Source of the DNA: Cucumis sativus
Taxonomy: Eukaryota > Streptophyta > Magnoliopsida > Cucurbitales > Cucurbitaceae
Assembly (NCBI RefSeq): GCF_000004075.3
Contig: NC_026657.2
Location: 14,260,001 to 14,324,000, forward strand
Reading direction: 5' to 3'
Length of the DNA: 64,000 nt
Below, one piece after another: positions 11,301 to 24,464 of this stretch. The position numbers were made by a program, and so were the translations under genes. Position 1 is the first letter of the stretch, and each line of letters begins with the position of its first letter. The notes beneath the pieces were generated by a model. The model had not been told where the DNA came from. It did not search any database and saw nothing but the letters and a program-made list of their open reading frames with translations.

Positions 11301-14300
11301 GTCCAAATGAGTATCAAAGTTACTACATGGTAACAAACTAAAGATTACAGCCGAATTTTTGACTAAAGAACTCACACTCAATAACTGAAAGAACTAAAAG
11401 AAAAGTAATACTTAAAGAAAGCAACCAATTGCCACTACATCAGAAGGGACCCTTCTTTGAGGTTTACGAGATTAAGATCTAGTATTCCATGGCTTTATCT
11501 GGAGGCTAGTTGAATTAATGTTCATTGTGGTTGGATTTCCTTTTTTGTTTGCCTGTCTTTTCCTCGGCATTTTTGGTTCTACGTCTGTTCAAATGTGGGG
11601 CAGCTCTCTTCTTCTTTCTGGTCTGCTGGAAGCTTTTGAAGTGGATGGATTGTTCTTTGTCTGGTTGGCTTTGGCTCCTTTGTTTTGGTTCATTATTTTG
11701 TTACTTCTCTTTGGTTTTTTGGATTTTTGGCTTTTTGGCCATGGTTTTGGTGCTTTTTAGGTTAGTCTTTTTGTTTTGTTGCCGTTTTTTTGGTGTTCTT
11801 TACCTCTTTTTTTTTTGGGTGATTACACTTTATTTTCTCCTGTTCTGAGTAAGTCGAGCGTCTGTTATAATTTTGCCTTTTTTTGGGTGCCCCTGTGCCC
11901 CTGTGCCCCTGTGCCTTTCTGTTTTTTTTCTTGGAGGCCCCTCCGTTTTTACTTTCTTTATCTTAATTACACTTACATGCACAAAAGAAAAGCAGGGCAG
12001 CTACAAAGGCGTGGAGGTTTGATTGCACTGTTGCTGACCTTGTTTAACTTAGAAGTAGGAAGCATATCTTACATGTCTATTCTTTATAACGTTCATTCCA
12101 TGTTTATTTTGACAATGAAAGAATGTAATGGACTACCAAGGAAATAATGTAAGTTATTACTTATTATAATGCTTATTTTGTGTCAACAGTTAGCAATGCA
12201 TCTGCAATCACTCTCATCTGAATTCACTAGTGTTCTTTTATATTTGAGTTCTAATTTGCCTTTGTTATTGATTTTTTGATCTTTTTGCCATGGACTACAT
12301 TTTTTTTATAATTTTTAATTTTGTATATACCAGTACCAGTAAGAGCCGCAGTCTTCAAATCAACCGTTCAGTAGATAACAAAAGCTATATCATCACATTC
12401 ACGGAAAAGTATATGCAAGTACTGATGGGGACAAAGGAATCCTTAACTAAAGAATAGTGAAAAAATAACAACTAATACAATTTTACTTGTCTAGATAATG
12501 TTTTTTGATATCCGTGTGTGTCTGGACCAGCTTATGTGCCCCTCGACTAATCTCCCGGGATAACCTACCTTACCCTACAACATTTGAGTGTCAAGGAAAC
12601 TCATAGGGATTTAATTTCTAGGTAGGTGACCACCATGAATTGAACCGTTGACCTCTTAGTTGAGACCACACTTCCTTGTTACCACTAGACCAATTCTGGA
12701 TGGTTAATTGTCTAGAGAACATTGAGGTCAGAATACTTATCCATTTTTAGCTAGTAAAAGAGGAAAAAATGCAGCACCGTGTTAGATAACTGAAAAGTAC
12801 GACTATTTATTATTACTAACCAAATGGCCTAGCAAAGTGGTTTCTTTTGTTCTTGTAGCATTTTTTTTAGTTGATATCAAAGATTTCTAATCCTTTTCAA
12901 GTGCTATTTTTGGTTGTATTTACTTTTTTTTTATTATTATTTTTATTTCATTGTTTCTTTGTAATTTGAGCATTATTCCATTTTCATTTTATCAGTGAAA
13001 AGTTGCCTTTCCTTAAAAAGGCCTTACAAAATGCATCCATTTTTCACTTCCAAATTTCTCTTCATTCAGAATCATGTTTCAATTATGTTCTCTATTTTAT
13101 AGGTTGGTACAGCAGCCTCGGTTATTTTTAAAGAAGGGTCTATTGGGTCATTGTTAATTAGAATGCCATGGACGAGTAGAGGCTGTGAGGTAGAAATCAA
13201 TGGATTGGAACTTGTGCTTTCACCATGCTTGAAGAATGTTCATATGAATTGTTGTGGAGCTTTTAGTGGTAGTCATAGTAATAACCATCATGAATCGAGA
13301 AAGTCAGAGCATGATGTGGTGAAAAATGCTGCAAAATCTACCTATGGGGATATCCATGAAGGTGTTAAGACAGTTGCAAAGATGGTGAAAGGGCTGCTTG
13401 CTAGCTTTCACTTGAAGATAATAAACTTGATAGTTGCATTTGATTCTTTTTATGATGAAAACAAAAACAGAACAGAATTCGATACCACACTTGTTCTTCG
13501 GATTGCAGATGTGGAATGTGGAACCTGTGTTACAGAAGATGGTAAATTGGGTATGGATGCAGTTGAAAGCTTTCTTGGTATTAGTCAGCTGAATAACTTT
13601 GTAAAGTTTCAAGGAGCAATGGTTGAGTTTCTTCACATGGATGATTGTGACAAGGCAAAAACTTTTCCATGCATGTCTGCAGCAACATCTCAAATGGTGT
13701 TAGACCATGTTCCATCGAATGTTGCGACTCCATTTCTGACAGGTGGAGTAGGTGGATTTTCAGGTAACCTGAAATTATGCATACCTTTGAGGGATGGTTC
13801 CTTGGACATTTACAGAGTGGATGGGGATCTTTCTTTTGATCCTGTACAATTAAAACTTCAACCTAGAACAATCAAATGCCTTTTAACTTTGTCTGAAGCT
13901 TACTGGAATTCAGACAAGAATAGTGATGGGTGCATAAATAATAAGGTGAATGAATCTGATTACTTTGAGCGAGCGTTTCATAGCCATTCATCCGCGCTAG
14001 CTTCTGCTGAAACGACTCCTGATGAAACCTCACCTCATTGTGGTGGGATGCTGCCTGGCTCTCATCTTATATCAAATTGGGTGCCATTATCTGTCAAAAG
14101 TAGAGAAAAAGAAAAAGTTGAAGAATTTGATTTTGGAGCAAGGTTGGTATTGCCCACTTCCTCTGTAAGAACAAGTGTTTGACTGACATTGGTATTCAAA
14201 TTTTTTAAAATTTGTCACGTTTTAGTTTAAAAGTATGCATTTAGTACTAGGATTATGTGATCATCAGTTGAAGTATAATTTATTATTTCTGTTATTTTAA

Positions 14301-17300
14301 TCATATGTATGGGATGTTCTTATCGATTTTTTTTAAAGTTTTTTTAGAAGTATGGAAATTCCCGCTGCTTATGCTATCAATATTCTTGTAATTTGATCTA
14401 ATCCTTTAATATACTTCAACTCTGCAAATTATAGTTTCAGATGTTTACCATCGTGTTCTAAATGTATCTTCCGCTGTAGTTTCTTATCACTTTAAATTAT
14501 AGTTTCAATTCTGCAAATAGTGATTAGAAAATCTCTCTATGGGGCACCTAGGTTCTTAATTTGGAGTCTGGATGTGGATGCTTGTTGGATGTTTGTCAAG
14601 TTTGCACAATGTTTTACTTGCATAAAAGTATTTGTGGGTGTAAGTATGGCATATCCTGAGACTTGAATTTGATTTGATAATCATGATACTTCATTACTTT
14701 TGTTTTTTTCACAATCTTTTATCCTTCTGAGTCATTTGGTTTAACAATGAAATAAAAAAGAGCGTTTTCTCTTTTGTCTATTTTGCAGTGTGGACCAGTT
14801 TTTTGAATGCTTGGATGAAATAAGAAGTACCCAGTCTGCTTTAGGCAGCAGTGGGATGTGGAACTCAGTTTTTAGTGCAATCACTGCTGCGTCCAGCCTG
14901 GCTTCTGGATCTTTACACGTTCCTTCTGGTGTGTATGCACTTACTCCATCCAGTTGTGTTAGTCATGCTCATACTTTCAAACTTAAGAGTTAAGATATTG
15001 TTATGAACTTATGCTTATTGACCCGCATAATACCACATTTAAGCTGATTTCACTTATCATCTTTTTCAAACAGTATATTACTTCAATTCATGATCCTGCA
15101 ACAATAGTTTTACCGTATGCGTAGGTTTCTTTTTCAAGTTGATATGAGTTGGACGTTTTTCAGGAATGTTCATCCTGTAAGAAGTATTAATATGTTTTCC
15201 TTTGGCATTGTGTTAATCAATCCTTTTATTTATTTTTGTGAAAGAATGTTGAGCCTTTTTCTTCATTTTTTCATAAATGTTTATTTCTTGGTAAAAGGAG
15301 GGGGAAAACATTGAGCTTTCTCATATAAGATGAATGTGGTGAGGGAAGGGAATGAGAGATAGGTAATCAGTTAACAATCCATAACGGTCTAACGGAATGG
15401 TGAAAACAATTGTGTAGTCTATCTTTATGGATATATATATTTCTTTCTGGGTAAGGAATAAAAATATTGTTGCAATCTTACTGTAGATTATGTGGACTCA
15501 AAGGTTGTTAATTGTCAATTGATTTTTTCCATCCTGATAGTACTAGCTGTTATTGTTTGCTAGACACATGAAATGGATAAAATGTTCTTAATGTGTCATG
15601 AGTTATGGTCTTGTGATAAGCTTTCTTTCATTTTTTCATTGACCTCAATAGATTATTTAATTCTGGATGTTCACTGTTCAATATACTCTTTCTTTCATAC
15701 ACTAATTACTAGATACAGAATTGCAGCCTGTTGAAACGAACCTTAGGGCAACTATCTCTGGAATTTCCATTGTTATTTCCTTCCACGATGACAATAAGTA
15801 TCATTTCACTGATACCGAGAAAGTACAGATCAAAGCAGATTCAGAGGTTCATTTTGTGGCTGCTAAATTCAGTGATGTCCATCTTCTCATGCAGGTAAAA
15901 TTGTGCTTTAGGAATATTTATCTTTCTTGTGTATTACTCTATGGGTGCCTGTGTGCCTACCTCCCTCCCTCTCCTCAGCTGGCATGGAAGCTCTTCTTTT
16001 CAACATTTTTTGTGTAGGGGATTTTTTTCTATTAGTTCCGTTCACTTTAACACATTTTGTTCAGCAGGTATCTACTCAAAGAACAAGGTTTCATGGAACT
16101 ATCAAGCATGTTGAGATTGCTGATTATTTGAACTGCAATAGTTATGCCTCAAAGACTGACTTCTGCAATAGTAACGGTGACTTCCAGACAATTCTGATGA
16201 AGCGTTTGCAAGTGGATGTCCTTGGTGCTTTGCCTCCATTTGATTTTTCCGCTGAAGATCCTGATCTTGTGGAATCAAATAGTTCGTTCAATATGGATTT
16301 GCCATGTGAAAACAAAGACAATGTTGCAAAAATTACGTTGCTGGAAACATATGGCATCACCTCTTCCCAACTGAATATGACGTCTAGTTCTAATGATAAT
16401 TCTACTATGTCAAAATCATTTTCATTGAATTTACCACCCTTTGTTTTCTGGGTGAACTATACTTTAGTCAACATGCTACTGGATTTACTGAAGGATGTCG
16501 CAAACTGTATGCCTGGTGATAACAATCACATGTGCTTTAAGGAGAACTATACATCAGATCATGAGGATGCCAAAAGCAGCCCTAATCAAGTTACGGCCTT
16601 GTCATTCTCAAGCATGCAAGGTAATGTAATAATCAGCAATGCTAGGGTAATATTCTGTTTCCCACTTGAAAGTGACAAGGACTTTATGGGCTATTCTTCC
16701 TGGGATCGATTTATTGCCCTTGATTTTTATGCCTCTCCAATAACAAAGGAGGAAACAACTCACAGGGGTAACTTGGCTGTGCAGAAAAGTTATCAGTTAC
16801 AAAAAAATGCTTTGCATTTTAGATTTGGTAGTGTTGGTGTTTTCTTGGTTACTTTTGAAGAAGATATAAAGCAAAGTAGCACTTGCAACTTGCAAGGGAA
16901 GAAATTTTCAGTTCACAACATTTTGTCTGCCTCCAACAGAACAAATGGTTCTCCTTTAACTTTGTTTTGGCAGGAGGGTCATGTCACAGGTCCATGGATT
17001 GCAAAGAAGGCCAAGTCCTTAGCTTGTCTAGAGGAATCCAAAAGCAGTTGTAAGTTCATTGGAAAAGATTATGAGTTTGCTTCTGTTGCTAATATGAAAG
17101 ATATGGAGGAGTCAAACTTGCAGACTCGACAAGAAATGATTTTGAGCTCCACTTCAGTGTTGCATGTATCTTTCCCTCTTGTGCGAATCAATGTTGGTAC
17201 CGTTCAATATAAAGCCTTCCATTGTCTTTTAGATCAGTTGATTAAAGGATTGTCAAGGGAAACTTGTGATGTAGTTGACGTTACGAAAGGAGTTGCATGT

Positions 17301-20300
17301 CAAACATCTATTGTAGTTGATTGTAATTCTCTAGAAATTGTCATTAGGCCAGACTTAAATGAGAGTACAAAGTGCTCTTTGCAGAGAGAACTTCCTGGAT
17401 CATGGTATCATCTGAGATTAGAAATTCAAAACTTTGAATTAATCTCAGTATCCGACCTTGGAGGTATTAAGGGTGCCAATTTCTTTTGGTTGGCCCATGG
17501 AGAAGGAAAATTGCTGGGTTTTATATCTGAAGATCCTGATCAGGAGTTCCTTTTGATCTCATGTAGCAACTCTAACATGAAGCGTGGGGATGGGGAAGGT
17601 TCAAATGCTTTATCTTCAAGGTTAGCTGGTTGTGATATTGTGCATTTGTGGGATCCTGAGAGTTTACAGGGTTTTTCTTCAGTAACTATAAGATGTGCGA
17701 CAATTCTCGCTATAGGTGGTCGCTTGGATTGGTTAGATGTCATCTACTCCTTTTTCTTTTTGTCCTCTCCTCCAGTTGAGCCAGAAGGTGACAAGATTAT
17801 GACCAGAGAGAACCCAAAAAATTCTTCAGGGTCTTGTTTCTTTCTTAACTTCGTTGATGTTGGGTTGAACTATCATCCATACTTGAAGAATTTGCTTATC
17901 AAGAGCGGGCTTTCTCAATCGGAATCCAGTTCTTCAACTTTCAAACAAGAGTTGGATGATGATTATGTTGCTTGCTTGCTAGCTGCATCTTCAGTGACAC
18001 TTTCAAGTTCTAGTGTGGCAGATGTCGTTGAAGATAATTACAGAATCACAGTACAAGATTTTGGGCTTCTTCTATGTAGTGTCTCTGATTATGAGCATGT
18101 GTTTGATGCTTACAGTGTTGAGGATCTCCGCAAAGTAGGTTATGTTAAGGTTGCCCGGGAGACATTTATTGAAGCTATTTTGAGAACTAATTGTAATAAT
18201 GGCCTTAAGTGGGAGTTAGAATGTGGCAAAGCCCACATTTCTGTGGAAACATGCCATGACACTGCCTCTGGTCTGGCACGTTTGGCTGCTCAACTTCAGC
18301 AGCTATTTGCCCCTGATCTCGAGGAATCAATTGTTCATTTGCAAACGAGATGGAATAATGCCCAACAGGGACAGGAGAGAAAAGAGATTGACGCCGAATC
18401 ATCTTCTCCTCCATGCCACAATTTATCAGTTAACCAAAGTGAAGTTGGGTTGATGGATGAAATATGTGAGGATGCATTTTTATTGAATAAAAACCATAGC
18501 AGAGAATGTGATTATAGCAAGACAAAATGTAGTTTTTCACCCAATGAAGTTCTTCATGCTGAGGTATGCAGTTCGAATTCTGAGGTTTGTGAAACTTCTT
18601 CTCCTGCTCATTCCTTCATGGGATCAGATCCTGATGGTCAAACATCTTTCATACAATACCGTCAGTTTCCTGAAATAATAGAAGGGTATTGCTTGTCGAA
18701 TCTTTGCTCTTTACCAGATCTGACGATAGGCCGTGAATTACACCCTGATATTTGTAATGGGAGGAATTCTGGCAGTATAGATACTGGAGGAAGAAGAAGT
18801 GGTTGGTATGGAGACTTGCCTATAAAAATTCTTGAAAACCACGTATCAGATGTAAGTAAAGTTGAATACTCAGTAACTAATGATCTTTGTTCTACTGAGA
18901 GCAAAAAACTTGATGAGGTTGAAGAGGTAAGTGGACGTGTAATTCTTAATAATATTGACGTGAAATGGAGAATGTACGCCGGTTCTGATTGGCAAGTTTC
19001 TAGTGAGAATGGTGATCCACCAATGGGTATGGTTAAAAGAGATCAACACACATGTCTAGAGCTTGCATTAACTTCCATGCAAGTTCAATATGATATTTTT
19101 CCAGTTGGTGGAATGTGTATATCCCGACTTTCACTTTCGATTCAGGATTTTCATCTTTATGACAGCAGTGTAGATGCACCTTGGAAGCTGGTAATCTCTT
19201 TTACTTGACAGAACTGTTTTTACATTTATGCTTTTTACAGTCTGATTTTTCCCCCTCCTTTGTCTGATGGTTGTGGTAAGGTACTGGGGTATTACAATTC
19301 AAAGAATCATCCTCGCAAGTCTTCCTCCAAAGCATTCAAGCTCGACTTAGAAGCTATTAGACCAGATCCTTCAATCCCTCTTGAGGAATACCGGTAAGCC
19401 AATTTTAGTTTTCCATTTTCTATGTTAGATGTGGTTAGTGATTGCATCTCTTGCATAACATGGAAGTTGGACATTTGTTATTTTTTGTCCAACAAGGTCA
19501 TGAGTTCTTCCAATAAAGTTTTTCTAAATGTTTGTTTGATATGACCTATTATGGTGGAAGAGGAAAAGGAATGACAGACCATTTTCTTTTGTTTGGTTGG
19601 AAGGAATTGTCCTTCCTTTTTACCATATCGATGGATGAAGCATTCATTGTCCTTATTAAGAGTGCTGTTTCCTTTTCTTATTTCTCTCCTCCAAATAAGT
19701 TGATATTATTATAAGATATTCATGGTCTTCATTCATAATTATATTATAAGATATTCATGATAAATGTCAGTGATTATGTAACAACATTATCTTTCATGCG
19801 TACTTATTATGGGTGTATAACCTGTTCTCCTTTCAGGTTGTGTATTGGTATTCTGCCTATGCTATTACATCTTCATCAATGCCAGCTTGATTTTCTTGTT
19901 AATTTTTTTGGGGAAAGAAGTTCGTCAAGAAACCGGTCATCAGGTCAACCACTTGATTTAGATGGTTCAAAAACTATATCTACAACGAAAAGTCATGATG
20001 GGCTTACTTTGGCAGAGGAGGCATTGCTTCCTTATTTTCAGGTAAGTTGCAGCGAATATTTCTTGGTTATGCATGTTTGTGTGACAAACTTTCCAGTGCC
20101 TACTTTTGTGTTACCCTGATACATGCTTGTGCCTTTTTCCTAAAAGAAAAAACTCTCATTGAAATAATGGAAAGAGGTAATGCTCAAAGTACAAGAAATA
20201 TAAGTACGAATAACTAATACAAAATACCAAAGAGAACCAACATACTGCAAAAGATAGTACAAAGAGAAAATATAAGCATTCAAATATCTTGATGTTGTGC

Positions 20301-23300
20301 AGCAGGACGACATTCTAAGTCGAGAAAAATTCAAAGTATCCATCTAAGGAAGTGATTATCTCGGAAAGTATGATAATTCCTTTCAAACCATATATTAGAG
20401 AGAATAGCTTCGGTAGCATTGAACTAAGATAATTGAGATCTCTTTTCTCATGAAGGACCAAGAAGAAGCCGAAGGTACTTTCTTTTAAAGGAGGCCTAAA
20501 AACCCAATGAAAATTGAAATATGCGAAAACCTCCACCAAAAATGAATTATGCAAATTCTTCCTTTTTACTTGTCCCAGTTGTGGACTTCAAAATTTATAG
20601 AGAGCTCAACATGTGGAAATCAATATTAATTGGAGAGGTGACGTTAGAAGAGCTTGAACATAGGACTTCCTACTTTGATAATATCGAACTCACCCTCCCC
20701 CCAATTTTTTACCACTTCTATTTTTGGTTGACCTCAGATATTCAATGGTTAAAGATAGTGAACTAAATGCATTCTGTATTTTTTTTTTTCAGAAATTTGA
20801 CATACAACCAATTGTAGTCCGTGTTGATTACAGTCCTAGTCGTGTTGATTTGGCCGCATTAAGAGGTGGAAAGTATGTCGAACTTGTAAATCTTGTTCCA
20901 TGGAAGGTAACACCACCACTCACCCAACACGCATGCACACACATTGATGATCTGTTTCTCTTTTCCTCTCTGGGTGCCAAATTATATGTATAGGTAGTTT
21001 GTTTTGATGATATGTATTATAGTAGTCCATTTGTTCCATGGTCTGTCCAATTGCACTATGCTGCCTTTGGAAATGCTTTATTGGTAATTGTATGCGTTCA
21101 ATATTTTAAGAAGCTATTGAGGTTTACATCTTGAGGCTTGCCTCAAGGGAAGTCTCTAGGTTTTAGCCTCAAGACTTACGCCTTTGTTGACCTAAGAGGC
21201 TTACACCTCTCACAAATGAGGCGTGCGCCTTTGTGATAACGCACCAAGGCTTAAAATCTCTGGTGGCTCACCTAATGATTAGAAAGTTCATTGTGATTTG
21301 CCTAATTCTTGAAAAATATTAAGATTTGAGTTGTGACAATGGGAACTGGGACTATTTCTACTGTCGTGAACTCAAGAATGTTGAAAGCAAACATATATAG
21401 CATAAACCAATCCTATTACTGATAATAGTAGTAATGATGATGAAGATGTTCTTTTAAAAAAAATTATCAAGTGAAAATTGTGGGCGTGAAGTTTCTTTTT
21501 ACACTTTTATATAACTGTCATGTTTAGCCATACTTGATCAGATCATACCAATTTAGGTTTTGTCAACTATTTTACGCGTTGCCTCTTGAAGAGGAAAAGG
21601 CTCAAGGCTGCCTTTAGCCTTTTAAAACATTGTAGGCATTATGTATCATATTTGCCGTTTTATCTTAGGTCTCCTGTTTAAATTGTTGAGTTACATAAAA
21701 GAACTTATATGTCAATAATTGAATATGTTGCTTGATTGCCTACATATATATTCTAAGTATGTCAAGAGAGGTGTTACTTTATCTGAGAGATTGAGTAACA
21801 TCTCCAATTGAGTTGCTTTAGTCTCATCTTTTCTGGCCCGACAAACTACATTATTCATCAAAGTCTAATTTTCCTGTAAGTGATGCTTGTTCAAATGTCA
21901 AGGTGGGTTGTTGTGTGACTTGTGTCCCTATAGCACTAATTAAGTTGACTGGTGCAGGGTGTTGAGCTACACCTTAAGCATGTTCAAGCTGTTGGAGTTT
22001 ATGGTTGGGGCAGTGTATGTGAAACAGTTGTTGGGGAATGGTTGGAAGATATTTCCCATAATCAGGTAATCAACACGAAGCTAGAAAGCTTGCTGGTTGT
22101 TCTTTACATTATAGTAATTAATCATAACGTGTTACAACCTGATATAGATTCGTAAAATACTGGAGGGCCTTCCTGCAGTCAGGTCATTAGTTGCTGTTGG
22201 CTCTGGTGCTTCAAAGCTTGTGTCTTCACCGGTTGAGAGCTACAAAAAGGATCGAAGAATACTAAAAGGGATGCAAAGAGGTGACTTTTATTTTGGAATT
22301 GTATTTTAAATTTATTAAAAAAATTATAAATATATCATATGTCAAATATAATAACCGCTTGGCTTGAAAGTTTACCTTTAATTAAAAGAAGAGTGGTAGT
22401 CTTTTCTAATGCTATTAACATAAATTTTAAATTTGATCATCCATGTGAATTGATGATGATAAAATTTATAGGCAATAGCAAATATAAGTTGTTTGGTTTC
22501 GAGACAAATATTTGTTCAAAGTATACTTGAAAAGCACATAATAAACTTTCGCAAACCTTTTCAAGGATTTCCAATATAAAATTACTTTTGAACCTTTACT
22601 TTGTTGTCACATGAAAACAAAAATCCTATATTCATGAAGGTAGACATTTATATCTAATGGGGGTAAAATATTAATGGGCGTAAAGCAAAATGCAACTCCA
22701 TGCGGTTAAAACCGTGCCTTTGTAAATGCTGTAATTTTGATCCATGTATAATTCTTTTCTCTGTCTTTCATGATATTCTGCAACTCCAACACTTTCGCTT
22801 TTTTAGGTACTATTGCATTTCTCAGAAGTATTTCCCTTGAAGCTGTTGGTCTAGGGGTACACTTGGCTGCAGGGGCTCACGACATTTTGCTCCAGGCTGA
22901 ATATATTCTTACTAGTATTCCTCCTTCAGTGAAAGTACGGCATAAGACAAGGCCTAATGTAAGATCCAATCAACCTAAGGATGCTCAAGAGGGACTGAAA
23001 AAGGTGAATCTTCTATATTTGTCTGCATGCATCATATTCCAGTTTTAGTCACAGAAAATGACTTGCAATCTGTTTGTGAGTGTCGAAAAGAGATTTGAAG
23101 GATACTGTTGATCATGACTTCATAATATCCTGCATGTCAAATTGCCCATGGGTCTTCCAAACTATGAAACTACCATGGTTACCCAATTGCCTTTGAAATT
23201 ATGGGTTCAAATACTGCAGAATTGGTTCAACAGTTTGAATTGGACTTGCATTTATTCTTCCAGCTTAATTATCTTCGTAGTATATCTTATTGTTCTCTCT

Positions 23301-24464
23301 ATTTTGGATACGTTGAATTTTGAGCATTTGCTTAGTCTCTTTTCATTTTTTCAATGATAGTTTTGTTTCCTTCCGAAAAAAATATATACGTGGGACAAAA
23401 ACATTTCATATCTAAAAAAAGCTGTGTCTTATGCATACTGCTTTTACAAATATTTTGCATTTCTTGATTTTATGGAAATGTGAGCAGTCATTCCCGGTCT
23501 GGAAAGGATAGAGGATGAGACGACTTTGCATGGAATAGGAATACAGTCAGTAATTATGTATATCCCCCTTTCTTATAAAAGAATCAGTAATTATGTTACC
23601 TTTACTGTTTGATGATCCACATCTTGAAGCCAGGTGGAATTTTAGAATTTCTTGCTACTCTCAAATCATTGCCATGATTTTCTTGTTTTTCCAATTTTAA
23701 ATTAGATTCTCAGATCAACACGTGAATTGGTCTTTAGTTGAAAATCTATTTGAAACATGTTCTATAAGAAGATCGTTTTGTTCATATTTTCAAATTCTTG
23801 TTACCTTCATATGTGGCACAGAGATGAATCCGACTTCGTCAGTTTAGTTTACTTTGTATCATGTTTAACAATGTTTTTCATGTTATATCTTAGTAAAACT
23901 ATAAAGATGATTGAATGCCGTCTCTATGTGACATTGATACACTTGCAAACGTTCTGCTTTTAACTTTTTTTTTCCTTGTTTTATTATATACTGGGACTAT
24001 GAGGTAATTTTGGTCTGTTCATTACATTCTCTCTTTTATTTCCCCCATGGAATTGATTTAAATTGATTTCTAACAGGCCTATGAAAGCCTTAGTGATGGA
24101 CTTGGGAAGTCGGCCTCTGCCTTTTTTCGAACTCCCTTGAAAAAGTATCAACGCGGAGACAGTACGGTGTCTGCTTTTGCAACTGCTGTTCAAGCAATTC
24201 CAGCTGCAGCTATAGCTCCAGCTTCTGCATGTGCAAGTGCCATACATTACACTTTTCTTGGCTTGAGAAATAGGTCATTTCTTTTTTTGTTTTTTTGTTT
24301 CTTTTGGTGCTTGCTTAGTTATTGTTGGACACACAATAATATGAGAATCTTTGGAAACTTGGTTGATGTTGGTTCTCTTTCATGGTTGCAGCCTTGATCC
24401 TGAGCGCAAAAGAGAATCCATGGAAAAGTATTTAGGTCCTACAGACTCTTGGGAACAGAATTGA
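8380..24464 (+). CDS. ATG2: Autophagy-related protein 2 (ATG2), 13 exons
   Basis: Bridge-like lipid-transfer protein that feeds phospholipid from the ER to the growing autophagosome membrane, working with ATG9 and ATG18/WIPI. Exons: 8380-8583, 13103-14142, 14789-14928, 15713-15894, 16068-19190, 19281-19393, 19837-20041, 20793-20906, 21958-22065, 22148-22280, 22807-23003, 24077-24273, 24392-24464. All junctions are GT-AG and in phase, giving 5829 nt or 1942 aa, close to the known plant length. Residues 1-68 form the start of the N-terminal chorein lipid-transfer domain ([23 protein letters not shown]). The central part is one 3.1-kb exon. The C-terminal ATG_C domain (about 1708-1850) includes [20 protein letters not shown]. 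The ATG follows a long upstream region without a competing start. Exon 5 has a tandem NAGNAG acceptor. Intron 1 (4.5 kb) is full of transposon remnants. Confidence 0.93.
9229..9313 (+). mobile_element. LTR end plus tRNA-Met primer-binding site remnant
   Basis: A 73-bp stretch runs from TGTTAGAT (9229) to TTAACA (9301). It is followed at once by TGGTATCAGAGC (9302-9313), the primer-binding site complementary to initiator tRNA-Met used by many plant LTR elements and TRIMs. The string CTTAACATGGTATCAGAG recurs at 9344-9361, so the junction was partly duplicated. No partner LTR is seen. It lies in ATG2 intron 1. Confidence 0.55.
9362..10600 (-). pseudogene. LINE (non-LTR) reverse-transcriptase fragment
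   Basis: On the minus strand, broken reading frames resemble the 3' part of plant L1-type LINE ORF2. One stretch near 10380-10470 reads [14 protein letters not shown]...[13 protein letters not shown]. A second, in the frame at 9356-9799, reads [15 protein letters not shown] followed by [12 protein letters not shown]. Both are typical of the region between the reverse transcriptase and the zf-RVT zinc finger. Stops and frameshifts interrupt it, so it is inactive. It lies antisense to ATG2 inside intron 1. Limits are approximate. Confidence 0.7.
10690..11330 (-). pseudogene. LINE 3' end fragment (zf-RVT domain)
   Basis: The minus-strand frame at 10997-11317 contains [20 protein letters not shown] then FWNQL and [16 protein letters not shown]. 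This matches the zf-RVT zinc-finger segment at the C-terminus of plant LINE ORF2. Weaker coding-like sequence continues to about 10690. It may belong to the same insertion as the neighbouring fragment or to a second LINE; the order of domains does not decide this. Confidence 0.7.
11520..12480. other. Rest of ATG2 intron 1, no gene
   Basis: T-rich intronic sequence. The long frames here (for example 11518-12147) are runs of Phe, Leu and Trp driven by T and G content. They have no recognisable domain and I do not call them genes. Confidence 0.6.
12496..12707 (-). mobile_element. tRNA-derived SINE, copy 1
   Basis: On the minus strand the element starts near AACCATCCAGAATTGG. It has a pol III A box-like TGGTCTAGTGG and a B box-like GGTTCAATTC about 35-40 bases further on, then a unique body. 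It is flanked by the 9-bp direct repeat TTGTCTAGA (12487-12495 and 12708-12716), extendable to 11 bp with one mismatch. This is the target-site duplication expected of a SINE. It lies antisense in ATG2 intron 1. A second copy is at 34501-34683. Confidence 0.8.
20110..20480 (-). repeat. Probable LINE-derived repeat in ATG2 intron 7
   Basis: The minus strand has broken frames ([19 protein letters not shown] and neighbours), and an AACTCTCATTGAAATAATGG string at 20151 resembles the 3' tail of plant LINE copies. Recognition is weak and limits are approximate. Confidence 0.35.
21099..21632. mobile_element. Non-autonomous DNA transposon with imperfect TIRs
   Basis: The left end CAATATTTTAAGAAGCTA matches the reverse complement of the right end, CAATGTTTTAAAAGGCTA, with three mismatches in 18. 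The interior is rich in AGGCTT, GCCTCAAG and GCCTTTG blocks in both orientations, a composition seen in a widespread plant MITE type. Flanks GTATGCGTT (21090-21098) and GTAGGCATT (21632-21640) agree at 7 of 9 positions, which could be a decayed 9-bp duplication as in Mutator-like elements. It lies in ATG2 intron 8. Confidence 0.55.

Noticed and set aside
11518..12147. Hydrophobic overlapping frames that look like membrane proteins
   Set aside because: Phe/Leu/Trp content follows from T- and G-rich intron DNA; three overlapping frames look equally hydrophobic.
15927..16067. N-terminal extension of the large ATG2 exon frame
   Set aside because: The open frame runs through intron 4; the acceptor at 16067 joins in phase with exon 4, so these codons are intronic.
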